This document shows positions 30,456 through 41,100 of a DNA stretch of 47,773 nt, piece by piece. This DNA is from Candidatus Woesearchaeota archaeon (GTDB lineage Archaea; Nanobdellota; Nanobdellia; Woesearchaeales; B72-G16), in contig QMQO01000005.1 in assembly GCA_003650545.1 (NCBI GenBank), positions 1 through 47,773 of the forward strand, read 5' to 3'. Under the pieces are notes generated by a model, which did no database searches, had not been told where the DNA came from, and worked only from the letters and a program-made list of their open reading frames with translations. Made by a program: the position numbers and the translations under genes. Each line of letters starts with the position of its first letter. Positions within the stretch are counted from its first letter, which is position 1.

Positions 30456-33400
30456 ATGATGAGAAAAGCTCGTTTATTATTATTTTTAATGCTATGTTTA
30501 GTGATTTTTAGTTCTAGTGTGTTTGCAGGTTTTCCTGATTATTGTGATGTTCCTGCACTTAGAGGAGGTAATTGTTGTCAGCTTGTTGGTTGTTTGGATG
30601 TTAGCTCGGCTGGGGATTGTGGTTATTATTCTGGTAAGGGTGTCAGGGCAGTGGGAAAGCCAACACTAACAAGAAGAGGCGATGGTTTTAAGCTGAAGTA
30701 TGTTTATTTTGTGAAGGGGACAAGAGCATATAATTCAGAGATTGGTGTGATAAGTGCAGATGGTGGAGAGCAGGTGTTGGGTGTTAAAGGACAGGATAAA
30801 ACAATCAATATATTAAGTGGAGATAAACCAATTAATGTGGCTTTGGTTTATATTCATCTGCCAGGTAGTGGGGGAGAGGGTGAAGAGCATTTATATGTGA
30901 CGATCTACACAGAGCTCGATGAAGACGGGCTTATGGCTCATCTACAGCCAGAAGAGACAAATATAGATGCAAGGATGGATGAGTTTGTAACAGATGTGTT
31001 TACTCCTCCAGAGTCAGATGAGGATGACTATGTACTTAGTGAGGATTTTAGTTTTCAAAGTGATGGAACTCTGCATCCTGGTTCTCACTGTGACTATTAT
31101 TCTGGTCAGTGTGTAACTTTAGATTGTAGAGATGAAGACCAAGACTGTGTACCAGAATGTATAAACCCTGATGTCTGCCCTGGGCCTGGCGATAACTTGA
31201 GATGCGCAGACCATACCTTTGGTATGTTTGACCAGTGTCCTAATAGTGGTGGGCGTGATTTAACAAAAACAGCAGGATGCTATGACATTCCTTATCCAAT
31301 AGACACACCTGGCTGTATACCTAAGCCAGATGGATCATGGGATTGCTCGATGGTGGGAGCAGAAACACCGCATTATGTCCATGGAGAGGTTTTCTGGAAT
31401 AATATAAGACTTGAGAATATGGGTGATATCTATGAGGAAAATTATGTCGAAGATGATTTTCTAGAACATGATAAAGCTTATATGTCGCCTTTTGGAAGCA
31501 CCTTTACTTATAGGTTTGACATTGGTTGTTATACTTTAGATAACAAACTGAAACAGGCCTGCGCATACGAAGCACCTGCTAATGTTTACCATGCCTTGTT
31601 TTATGGTGAGTTTTCGAGTCGTTTGGTTTCGACAGGGAGAAACGGTAAGCCATTGCTCTGTAGCCAGCTAAGCAGTCAGCTTGGAGGCCTGAGTTTTTCA
31701 GGTGGAGAGATTATATATTGCGATCTTGACAAGGTCAATGCATTGAGGGCTGACGAGGATCGTGAGAGATGCCAGGGAATCGTCCAGACCATGTATAATG
31801 ATTGTGAAGTGACTGGTAACGCAGATACAACATGCACTCAAGAGGAAGGTAGTTCAAGCAAGTTTACATCTTATAGTGACCCATCATTGTATCCAATTGT
31901 TTATCTGCCAGACTCAGAGGATGTAAATGTTAAGAGGAAAGAGACAGTGTATGAGGATGGAACTTTTATGAAAAAAATTGGGGGTAAAATGGTTCCAAAC
32001 CAACGTCTGGTGTCGCAGAGGTGCTGCGGCGATGATCCTTTTTTGCAGGATACTGGAATGCTTGCAGGAGATAAAAAATATCTCTGCACTGTCTTTGGAG
32101 AGAATAAAGATGGCTATAACATGTATGGCTGGCTTGATTACTCGTTAAACCAAGGAAATATCTTTGATGCCTTTAACAGGAGTGCACGGGAGGCCCATCG
32201 CAAGTATAAGATTGAATATTCGACAGATCTAAATGATTTTCCTTGGAGAAGTAAGTTTAGCGCAACAGGAGATGTTCCTCATGCTTTTTGGAATATAGCT
32301 ACTTTTGATGACGAGCAGTGGTTTGATGATCCAATCATAGTAGATGATATCCCTGGAATAAACACCAGAGCAATCTGGGACAGAGAAGGCTTTGGAAAGC
32401 CAGGCTATGTTTTTCTAAGGGGTGTGTTCAATCTCCCAGAAAGAATAGAAAGTGATGAAAATATTTTTTTGAATGTGTCTGCAGGGGACGACTATTATGT
32501 TGAGATAAACGGAAATGTGGTGGCAGAGGGTAGTGGTTTTAATACCATAGATGTTTCGGGAACATTACAGCAAGGTTTGAACATAATTGCGGTAAAAGCG
32601 TATGATGAAGATGGCGTTGACCCTGGGTTTGCTGCGGTGTTGTATGGAACATATGTTGGGGTTAATCCCCTGGAGCCTGAGCTTTTTGATGTTGAGCACT
32701 ATCATATTCTTGCTGATGATGAAGGTTGGGTGGCCTGCGATGCTTACAATGACGGTGCAACTAATTTTGTTGGAGGAAGAGTGTTACAGGAGAGAGACAT
32801 AGAGGAGTATGCTGAAACAACGGTTGAGCCTGAAGTAGTGTTCCAATATATGTGCCATAGTAATGAAAGTGCAGAGTATATTGATTTGCGGAGAGGGATG
32901 GGGTTTACTGAATCAGAAAATTCTGGTGAGTTTTTTTCTGTGTGTTCAGATAAAGAGCTGGATAACAGCCCTAATAAAAATCCATTAACAAATTATAGCA
33001 ATAAAGACATAGGAGAATATATTGCCGCGGGAAATAATATCTATTATTGTGTGGAATATCTTGGCAGTTATGAATGGAGAGATAATCTTGATAATGAGTA
33101 TGTGGCTAGTGCTTGCAATGCCGCTGGCCATGAGTTTAATGGTAGGTATTTTGTTCACACAGGAAGTAAATGCTGTGGCGAAGATTTTTTCAAGGGCGAA
33201 GCTGGCTATCTTGAATATTATAATGATGATATTGCTTCTCGCTACCAGCTACCTTCTGATTTTTTGTTGGGTGGGTGCTGGGCAAATGTGCCTGTGTGGA
33301 GCGATACAAGGTTATATGATTCTGCTAACTTTATCGTGAATGGTAATTTTAGCGATAATCCTGAAAAGGTTGGCTGGGTTGTTGATGATAATGTCAGATG

Positions 33401-35816
33401 GTATAAGATTGGAACTACACAAATGGTAGTGAAAAATAGGATTACGCCAGACGGATACTTTCTGATGATGGGTGATGATGATCTGCCCTCTTCAATCAAG
33501 ACTCGAGATTATATCCCTGTAAATGATATGGATTATTTTATTGAGGCGTCTGTGGCTGGAAAAGGACAAATCTTGAACTTCACTATTACATATTATGATG
33601 CTGAGTTTAATTATATGACTGAGGAAGTAATAGGCCCTGGGCTGATCGACGATGATGTTCTTTCTGAGATGCGGGATGAGGGTAATACTGGCTGGTATAG
33701 AGGAGAATGGGGATTTAGACCACCAGAAGGTACTTTTGCTATTAAGATCAAGGTAAATGTTGATGGTGATGTTTGGATAGATGACATATATATGCGGGGC
33801 AGTAAAAAAGTGATGAACTTTAAGGGCTGGTTCTATGGCTGTAATACCTCTGAAAGCAATCTTGCCTTAATGAATGAGACCAAGGATATAGGAGAGGCGC
33901 CTGACAATTTCTTGACTGATAAACCTCTTTTAAACCATAAAAACTTTTGCGAGTCAGTAAATACCTCACCTACAGAGTATGCGAACTTCTTCTGCTCTTT
34001 TAAGAATGGGGGAGAATGGAGTAGTGACGGGAGGGTGTTTGCTGATGGTTTCTCAGGGCAGACTGAGTATTATGCACCTTACCACCGTAACCAGTCAGCA
34101 AGCTTACCTAAACTAACAGAGCCAAGCACAAACCTAGAGCTTCAAGACAATGAATGTTGTCCTGTTGGTTATTGCTGGAATGGTACGGATTGTCTTGGAA
34201 ATGACGCGCCACATCCGCTAAACCCGACTATAGGCATGGTGTGGGATGCTGCAGGGATTAGCATGAATATTGGCGAGATCATTGCAGAAGAAGGCTATAG
34301 GGATGGAGAACGTTGCATTAATGGAAGATGGACATGGCAACGCGTTAAGAAAGATTGGAACAATAAGCGCGAGGGGTATTGTGAATTCGATAGCCAGTGC
34401 TTGGTACATCCTGAAGGTGTCTATGTCCCAACAGGGAATCCTTATGATCTGGACGGATTCTCGAATCTAGAGAATTATGATGATTTTATTGAACATCCTA
34501 CATCTGGACAGTTAGAGATAACACCTGCGTGCATAAACGATTCTTTTTTTATAAGGGATCATTACTGTAACAATGGAACCTGGACAACAAGGACAAAGTT
34601 GATCGCATCCTACCTGATAAACATGACAGATGCAAACATGGACTTTGTGCTACACTGTGATGATTCTTTCCTTGCTCTAAATCCTGTACAAGGCTCGTTT
34701 ATACTTGATGTGGCTGACTATGGCTTTGTGAGGGGTGTTGATGAGAATTATTATAATAATTTCTGTACCCTAACATTAAATCCTGGTTCACAAGAACAAG
34801 TGGTGGTTGGGAGCTCGATAAACCAGCTTTTGCCAACAAAAGATACAGCAGATGCTGATATAGGACAAAGATCTGTCTTTAGATCTTACCTAGTAAAAAC
34901 CGAAACCACATTGGGGAACAGGATAGAAGCAAAACATTGTGATGCTGCGATTGAAAATCCATTTATGAACTATACTGGCTGTGACATGGAAAAAGGAGAT
35001 ATCTGGTTTAACAATGCGACACAGTCAATACTTTACTCTAACAAAGAGATCAGTCCAGTTTCAATTTCCTGGCTTTATGACTATATTGATAATCTTGCTA
35101 ATTTTGGGCTAACAGGAAAGGCTCAACAGATTCTGGGGATAGATGTCAACCTGACTGCATACGCGTTTGACAAACTTTATGTTAATCATAGAGCAGATGG
35201 ACGCAGAGTTATTGGTTACTTTGCAAAGGCAGGCGAGAAGGATTATTACATGATCAATTTTACTGGCTTTGGCGTGAACCTCACTAGGTTTGCGGCTGGT
35301 CTTGGCCACGAGGTCGAGGAGCTGCTTAATGTAGAAGATAACATGATTGTGAGCAAACAGGGAAGTTACGAGAGCCTATCGCCTCTCTGGATCAAGCTGA
35401 CGGCTCATCTACGACTTGGGTTGCTAGAAGGAGAGGAAACAGTGGAAGAGGAAGAAGGGCTTACAGGCGATGAGTATTATTGTGATACAACAGGCGGAGT
35501 TTGGGTGGATGCAGGTAATTGTGAAGATACCTGTAGTGCAATGGTTGATGCACAGGGTTGCGTTACTCTGACAAGCTCTGGCTGTGATTGTGGTCCAGGT
35601 AGGTGCTGGGATGGACAGAGATGTATTGATGATGATGAGGCGTGGAGCGGGAGATGTGAAGCAGAGGGAGGAATCTGGAAGACAAATGACCAAGATGCAT
35701 GCACATTTTACTGTATTCCTGGAAAATGCGCTTCACAGATATTTAAAGGCTGCGACTGTGGCATTGGCAGATGTTGGAATGAAACTATAAATAAATGCCA
35801 ACCAAGATTTACATAA
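30456..35816 (+). CDS. giant Cys-rich secreted protein with carbohydrate-binding-like domains
   Basis: A 1786-residue protein with a signal peptide (ends SSVFA). The frame opens at a TTG (30426), but the ATG at 30456 follows GAGGG and gives a normal signal sequence. Many Cys are spread throughout. Residues about 648-735 resemble a galactose-binding or PA14-like beta-sandwich (FLRGVFNLPE, GDDYYVEINGNVVAEG). Residues about 960-1112 resemble a CBM4/9-like domain (VNGNFSDNPEKVGW to DDIYMRG). The C-terminus (about 1671-1786) has two tandem Cys modules ending GCDCGxGRCW. No catalytic motif or anchor was seen, so it is probably released or held by partners. First of four large same-strand genes. Confidence 0.7.
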   Translation: MMRKARLLLFLMLCLVIFSSSVFAGFPDYCDVPALRGGNCCQLVGCLDVSSAGDCGYYSGKGVRAVGKPTLTRRGDGFKLKYVYFVKGTRAYNSEIGVISADGGEQVLGVKGQDKTINILSGDKPINVALVYIHLPGSGGEGEEHLYVTIYTELDEDGLMAHLQPEETNIDARMDEFVTDVFTPPESDEDDYVLSEDFSFQSDGTLHPGSHCDYYSGQCVTLDCRDEDQDCVPECINPDVCPGPGDNLRCADHTFGMFDQCPNSGGRDLTKTAGCYDIPYPIDTPGCIPKPDGSWDCSMVGAETPHYVHGEVFWNNIRLENMGDIYEENYVEDDFLEHDKAYMSPFGSTFTYRFDIGCYTLDNKLKQACAYEAPANVYHALFYGEFSSRLVSTGRNGKPLLCSQLSSQLGGLSFSGGEIIYCDLDKVNALRADEDRERCQGIVQTMYNDCEVTGNADTTCTQEEGSSSKFTSYSDPSLYPIVYLPDSEDVNVKRKETVYEDGTFMKKIGGKMVPNQRLVSQRCCGDDPFLQDTGMLAGDKKYLCTVFGENKDGYNMYGWLDYSLNQGNIFDAFNRSAREAHRKYKIEYSTDLNDFPWRSKFSATGDVPHAFWNIATFDDEQWFDDPIIVDDIPGINTRAIWDREGFGKPGYVFLRGVFNLPERIESDENIFLNVSAGDDYYVEINGNVVAEGSGFNTIDVSGTLQQGLNIIAVKAYDEDGVDPGFAAVLYGTYVGVNPLEPELFDVEHYHILADDEGWVACDAYNDGATNFVGGRVLQERDIEEYAETTVEPEVVFQYMCHSNESAEYIDLRRGMGFTESENSGEFFSVCSDKELDNSPNKNPLTNYSNKDIGEYIAAGNNIYYCVEYLGSYEWRDNLDNEYVASACNAAGHEFNGRYFVHTGSKCCGEDFFKGEAGYLEYYNDDIASRYQLPSDFLLGGCWANVPVWSDTRLYDSANFIVNGNFSDNPEKVGWVVDDNVRWYKIGTTQMVVKNRITPDGYFLMMGDDDLPSSIKTRDYIPVNDMDYFIEASVAGKGQILNFTITYYDAEFNYMTEEVIGPGLIDDDVLSEMRDEGNTGWYRGEWGFRPPEGTFAIKIKVNVDGDVWIDDIYMRGSKKVMNFKGWFYGCNTSESNLALMNETKDIGEAPDNFLTDKPLLNHKNFCESVNTSPTEYANFFCSFKNGGEWSSDGRVFADGFSGQTEYYAPYHRNQSASLPKLTEPSTNLELQDNECCPVGYCWNGTDCLGNDAPHPLNPTIGMVWDAAGISMNIGEIIAEEGYRDGERCINGRWTWQRVKKDWNNKREGYCEFDSQCLVHPEGVYVPTGNPYDLDGFSNLENYDDFIEHPTSGQLEITPACINDSFFIRDHYCNNGTWTTRTKLIASYLINMTDANMDFVLHCDDSFLALNPVQGSFILDVADYGFVRGVDENYYNNFCTLTLNPGSQEQVVVGSSINQLLPTKDTADADIGQRSVFRSYLVKTETTLGNRIEAKHCDAAIENPFMNYTGCDMEKGDIWFNNATQSILYSNKEISPVSISWLYDYIDNLANFGLTGKAQQILGIDVNLTAYAFDKLYVNHRADGRRVIGYFAKAGEKDYYMINFTGFGVNLTRFAAGLGHEVEELLNVEDNMIVSKQGSYESLSPLWIKLTAHLRLGLLEGEETVEEEEGLTGDEYYCDTTGGVWVDAGNCEDTCSAMVDAQGCVTLTSSGCDCGPGRCWDGQRCIDDDEAWSGRCEAEGGIWKTNDQDACTFYCIPGKCASQIFKGCDCGIGRCWNETINKCQPRFT

Positions 35817-35945
35817 GTACATAACATAATAAGTATAATAACCAAACATCAGAATAACCAAACTAAACAATGTCAAATAAAATGAAAACAATAAACAATG
35901 AAAATCAAATTAACTAGAACTAAAAAAGAATGAAAAGTGAAAATC

Positions 35946-38165
35946 ATGAAACACAAGGGACAGATGACATTTTTCATGATCGTGGCAATAGCCCTGCTTA
36001 TGCTATTTGCGATTATATACTTTATATCAGTAAAAACAAAAACAGTGAGGCGGACTGAGATGTTGGATGTATTAGATGTAAGAAATTATATGGAAGCTTG
36101 TGTCAGGAATGTGTTGAATGATGGAATAGAACTGTTGAGCAAGCAGGGCGGTTACATATATAAATATCAGAATGGAAGCACTGAATGTTGTCCGATCAAG
36201 ATAATTGTAGAAGACCCCCAGACTGGGAGACAACGCGAATTCACTTTGGAAACTGTAGAGTATAGCGACTCTAGAGGCGAGTATAATGTTTCTTTTTCAC
36301 TGTATGCGCCATATATTCCTAACCCGGTTAATCTTTACCCTAGTCCACCAAATTATTTAGGTTATGTGATAGCGCCAATGCTGAAGAAAACCCTAAAGCC
36401 TGGGTTTTTGTCTGTACAGGATCAACTTAAATATTACCTGAACAATTCTGTTGGTGTTTGCCTAAAACAAGCGCAAGATGTGTTCAATAGTACTTATGAT
36501 TTTATAGTTTCAGAAGGAACACCAGTTCTAAATGTTTCAGTTTTCTTGAACAGGATTGATGCTGTTTTGAATCTTCCTGTGGTTGTCGGCAGAGGTGGAG
36601 AGGTTAAGACCTTAAAACGGTTTGGTGTTACATCTGATGTGCGTCTTGGTTTGGTTTACTCGTTGTTGTTCGAGTTGAATCCTGATGTTACTGACAGACC
36701 AGTAATGAGGAGGGATGCGTCTGAGGCTGATTTTGACATAACAAAGCCTGAGGTTTTTGAGGGTGTTGGTATAGAGGGTATTAGTGTTGGAAGGTATGAT
36801 GCCAGCACCTATGATGTTATTGTTGTTGAAGATAACAGGCATATATTGAATGGACAAAATTATCGTTTCTATACTGCTCGCGAAAATAGACCGCCTGTAG
36901 TAGCGCCTTACCAGGTGCAGGAATATGGGGTTGATTATTTTGTTACAGCTGGTGATACAATAGATATCAAGACATTGGCAGTTGATCCTGATGAGGATAA
37001 CATAACAGTGAAGATAAATGGTTGGGGAGCTGACTATTGTAATGTTGAACCGATGCATTTAGAGTTATGCGGACAGCCTTATCTGGACTATGTTGGGTTC
37101 ATGTATTTTACAGAGGGTGATGAATATGAACCTAGGCCTCAAAGTTGCAAATCTGGTTTTGAAAACATAGCAGATATCACAGATGGATATGTAGGTAGTG
37201 ATGATGTTCAGTTGCTTTGTGTTAATAAAAGCTATAAAGATGATGTTGGTCTAACTTCTCGAGATCCATCAACCAAACCATCTTGTCCACCTGGTTGTGA
37301 AGAAGCTGGCGAGGTCAGTAATAAGAATTGTGATTATGCTCATTCCTATTGTAATAGATTACTCTGTATTAAGAGCAGTAGCCCCATAGCTGGGAAGGTT
37401 AAAATAACAGAACCTAGCAAGCATGAAGATAAGCCTGAGTGTCCTGATGGTTTTAGAGCATATTCTTATATAAAGGATTGCGGTGCTGGCATTTGTCATG
37501 GCGATCAAACCCTTTGTCTGGGCCAGATTGAGTTGATGGCACCTGCGTCTGGCTGGGTTAAAGATGAAAACGGCTATCATTACGAAACCAAAAATGAGGA
37601 TGCTATAAAAAGTGAGATTTTTATTAATGCGACTGATCCTGCAGGCACAAGCGACTGGAGCATGTTAAGTATTATTGTGAATGATGTTCCAGAGCCAATG
37701 ATTATTCCTGTATACAATGATAAATGTAGATATGATTACAAACTTAAAGATAATTCTTTTTTCTTGCAGTTAGATGCTGGTGATAGGATTCCACAGTTAC
37801 CTCCAGGTGGTGTAGAACCCTATACTCAAGAAGGATATAAAATGGATATAAGTTGTACTGCAGGTAATACTGCAGGTAATGTAGAAGTTGTGGTGCAGCC
37901 ACCACCTCCTTATTCTAGGTCGTCTAAAATAGTGCAACTACAATTTAAGAAAAATGGAGTGGTGATTAGTGATGCAGAAATTGATAATCTTCGATGCGAG
38001 CTTGATGTTACTGATCCTTATGGCGCAAGAGAAAGTTCCGGATTTCAAATAGACAAAATCTGCGCTGCTAATTGTGGAGATCAATGCAGTATAGAGTTTG
38101 GTTTTGAGGAAACAGAAGTATCAATACCTGGAGTTTACAATTGTGAGGGAGAATGCATACCTTAA
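35946..38165 (+). CDS. prepilin-like anchored protein with large ectodomain
   Basis: A 739-residue protein beginning MKHKGQMTFFMIVAIALLMLFAIIYF. The Lys-Gly-Gln before a hydrophobic helix is the cleavage context of archaeal class III (type IV prepilin-like) signal peptides. The first ~330 residues (ending near RPPVVAPYQ) are a conserved-looking region with MEACVRNVLNDGIELLSKQGGYIY. Cadherin/Ig-like sequence with DPDEDN follows, then a Cys-rich part (about 390-520) with CPPGCEE and CPDGFRAYS, and further beta domains. A GTG three codons upstream is possible. The stop overlaps the next gene by 1 nt (TAATG). Likely a surface filament or stalk component. Confidence 0.7.
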   Translation: MKHKGQMTFFMIVAIALLMLFAIIYFISVKTKTVRRTEMLDVLDVRNYMEACVRNVLNDGIELLSKQGGYIYKYQNGSTECCPIKIIVEDPQTGRQREFTLETVEYSDSRGEYNVSFSLYAPYIPNPVNLYPSPPNYLGYVIAPMLKKTLKPGFLSVQDQLKYYLNNSVGVCLKQAQDVFNSTYDFIVSEGTPVLNVSVFLNRIDAVLNLPVVVGRGGEVKTLKRFGVTSDVRLGLVYSLLFELNPDVTDRPVMRRDASEADFDITKPEVFEGVGIEGISVGRYDASTYDVIVVEDNRHILNGQNYRFYTARENRPPVVAPYQVQEYGVDYFVTAGDTIDIKTLAVDPDEDNITVKINGWGADYCNVEPMHLELCGQPYLDYVGFMYFTEGDEYEPRPQSCKSGFENIADITDGYVGSDDVQLLCVNKSYKDDVGLTSRDPSTKPSCPPGCEEAGEVSNKNCDYAHSYCNRLLCIKSSSPIAGKVKITEPSKHEDKPECPDGFRAYSYIKDCGAGICHGDQTLCLGQIELMAPASGWVKDENGYHYETKNEDAIKSEIFINATDPAGTSDWSMLSIIVNDVPEPMIIPVYNDKCRYDYKLKDNSFFLQLDAGDRIPQLPPGGVEPYTQEGYKMDISCTAGNTAGNVEVVVQPPPPYSRSSKIVQLQFKKNGVVISDAEIDNLRCELDVTDPYGARESSGFQIDKICAANCGDQCSIEFGFEETEVSIPGVYNCEGECIP

Positions 38166-41100
38166 TGATGAAAAACAAAAACTGGATGATTGCATTTGCA
38201 TTGCTAGTTTTATTGTTGTTTGTTAGCTATGTTAATGCTGGATGTTGTCAAAAGATTGATGGCACTTGTGTTCCTGTTGCTTATAGTGAAGAATGTATAG
38301 GTACTTATTCTGGACTAGATTGTGAACAGCTACTAATGTGCCAGGAGAAATGTTATGTTTTTCAGTTAGCTGGAACTAATAATCAGAGTTGTGAATGGAT
38401 AACAGATGCAACCAAGGACTATTATGTTTCAAATGGTCCGTATTTTTCAAGTCTCTATTTTTCCATACTTCAACCAGGAATATATAACAGAGAGGGTTGT
38501 CTGGATGTTTGTGTCAGTGGCGAGGTTCAGATTTGTCCGTCAGATGGGTGTTTTCCTGACACAGGCGGGTATTATAAGAATTGTGTGTTCTACCAGGATT
38601 GTCGTGGCCCAGACGGAGTAAGAGGTGGAATAGATTGTTGTCCTAGTGGTTATGAATGTAATCAGGCTCCGGATGGTGTCTGGAGATGTACAACCCCTAC
38701 CTGTATTCCTGAGTATGTGTGTGACGATATAAGAGATTGTGGACCAGGCATTGAGACGGGTTGGTGCAATACATGGAGACAGATCAATGTTTGTGATCGT
38801 CCAGATATACCAGCTCCAGAACCAGGCGATCCTGTAGCTTGTCCTGCGCCAAATCTTTGCAGCGAGCTGGGAAGATGCTATATAGATCCAGATACAGGAG
38901 AAAAGTTCATATGTTGGTATGTTGAGGGGGTTGGTCTTTCCCTAGTACCTGCTGCTGATACAGAATCTGTTCAAGGTGATCTGGAAAAGACAATGATGCT
39001 TTGTCATGATAACTTTGATAATGATTGTGATGGCATGATTGACTGTGATGATATTGGTGATCAAGGTCAACCAGATTGTGGGTTGGTTCTAGCTAGTGTA
39101 ACTGAGGATCCGAACACACCTTATGATGATAATTGTAATGGTGAGATAGACGATTTTCCAGGATCGCATTGCTATAACAATATTAGGGATGAGGGTGAGC
39201 TGGGGATTGATTGTGGTGATCCTGAAAATCTATGTGGTGATTGTTGCGAGAATGCTTATGCTGAAGTGGGAAGTTACAGTAATGGGCTTTATTATTATGA
39301 TATATTTCCTCCCATAGAAGATTATTCTTTTACTCCAGAGGTTGCAGAGACTGGCTTTAATTGTGGTGGTGCCTGCCTTAACAAGCCTTATCCTCAGAGA
39401 TGTCCTATTGGTAGTGGATGTAAAACAGATGCAGACTGTAACCAAGACATAGCTGGGTTTGCAGGTGAAGCTGAAGTCAGATGTGTCAAGGAACAAGGAA
39501 GCGAGTTTGGTTTATGCAGCTTGTGTATTGATAGGGATGGTGACGGCTATAACTCAACAGCAAGCATTGGTTTGTGCGGAGATGTCCTAGATTGTAATGA
39601 TAACAATATTCAAGCAGCAGTGCCAGGAGACCCTGGTTGTGTTGGGGTGTGCACAGACATAGCTGTTACTGGCTTGCAGGCAAAACCAATAAGATTTTCA
39701 CCTAAAATCAGGATAACATGGCTGCAGCCTAGCTGTCCAATAGACCACATACAAATCACAAAAAGGAACCCTTCTGGCAGTTCTGAATTTATTGAGGTTC
39801 CTGCTAATCAATTTGAGTATATTGACACGATTGATCAGCCAAAAAGTGTGTATAAATATTCTGTGACGATATTTTATAAAGATGGCCAAACAGCATACTC
39901 AGACGAGGTTTCAATCACAAGTAACATAGATGGTCGTGACATAACCTCTGGAGAGTTGTTCTGCTTTCAACCAAGAAAAGAGTTCTGTGTGAATGACGCA
40001 AGGATGGAATGTGACGAGGATAATTTTTATTCAGATCCGCCAATCGAGGTTTGCCGTGATCCTCCTGCAAAGAATAAAATATGCCGCGGACCAGATGTAA
40101 ACGGAGACACAATGTGTGTTGAGATTGCTAGATGCGATAAATGTAATGAACCATTTGGTGTGTTTGCAGAAGGCGGCAGAACACTATGGAAACCGCCAGG
40201 AGCTTTTGGCGAGCAAAATATAGATTGCAGTCAGGTGGATAGCTGCTATATTGATAGACTGAACTCAACAGTGAATGCTTATAAAAGCTGTGAGTTTGTC
40301 CAGAGCTGCTATGACTATGTTAGTAAGGAAGCTTGCGAGAAAAATAAGTGCGATGTGGGTCTTACTGCAAGGTTTGGAAAGAAATGTGAATGGTTGCAGA
40401 ACCCAGAATTTGCAGAACTTGGTGCAGGTATATGCAGGCCAGTAAACGAGTCTGAGTGGGACTGTCATGCATGCGAGCGTTTAGATAGTTTGCTGATAGG
40501 GGGATGCTCAAGAAGCAACTGCCAGTTGTTTGGCGAATGTTACTTTGCTAACAGGAATATATATGATGTTAATGGAATTGAAAAGCCATGGAGCTGCCGC
40601 AGCAAAGAAGAAACAGGATGCCAGTTCTACACAAATGAACAGGATTGTGTAAACTCGAGTTCGCCATTCTCAAAAGCAGGAGAACAACAAGTGGGTGGAG
40701 AATCAAATGTGTTTGCTACATGGCTCAGGGAAGATCATTCTGATAAGAGGGTTGGCGGAAGCCATGCTTTCTTGGACAGAAGCGATGATTATTTTAATTT
40801 TGGAACTTGTAAATGGGATGATGTGAGTGGGTGCTATAAAGATGCAAACAATAAAACTAATTCAACATATGGCGATCTGGAGAAGGATTGTAATGATTAT
40901 GATTACCTTTGTATCTGGGATAATACACCACCAACAACAACTCTTGATACTAATGGTGTTGTTGGCAGAGATATGCAGATGCTGTATCATGTAAACGAAC
41001 CTGCAACCACATATTTTTGTCTAACAAGAAGTGGCTTTTGCTACCCCAACAGAACCAGTGGGGATATAACAACAGCTGGCGTGTTCAGCCACATCTTTAA

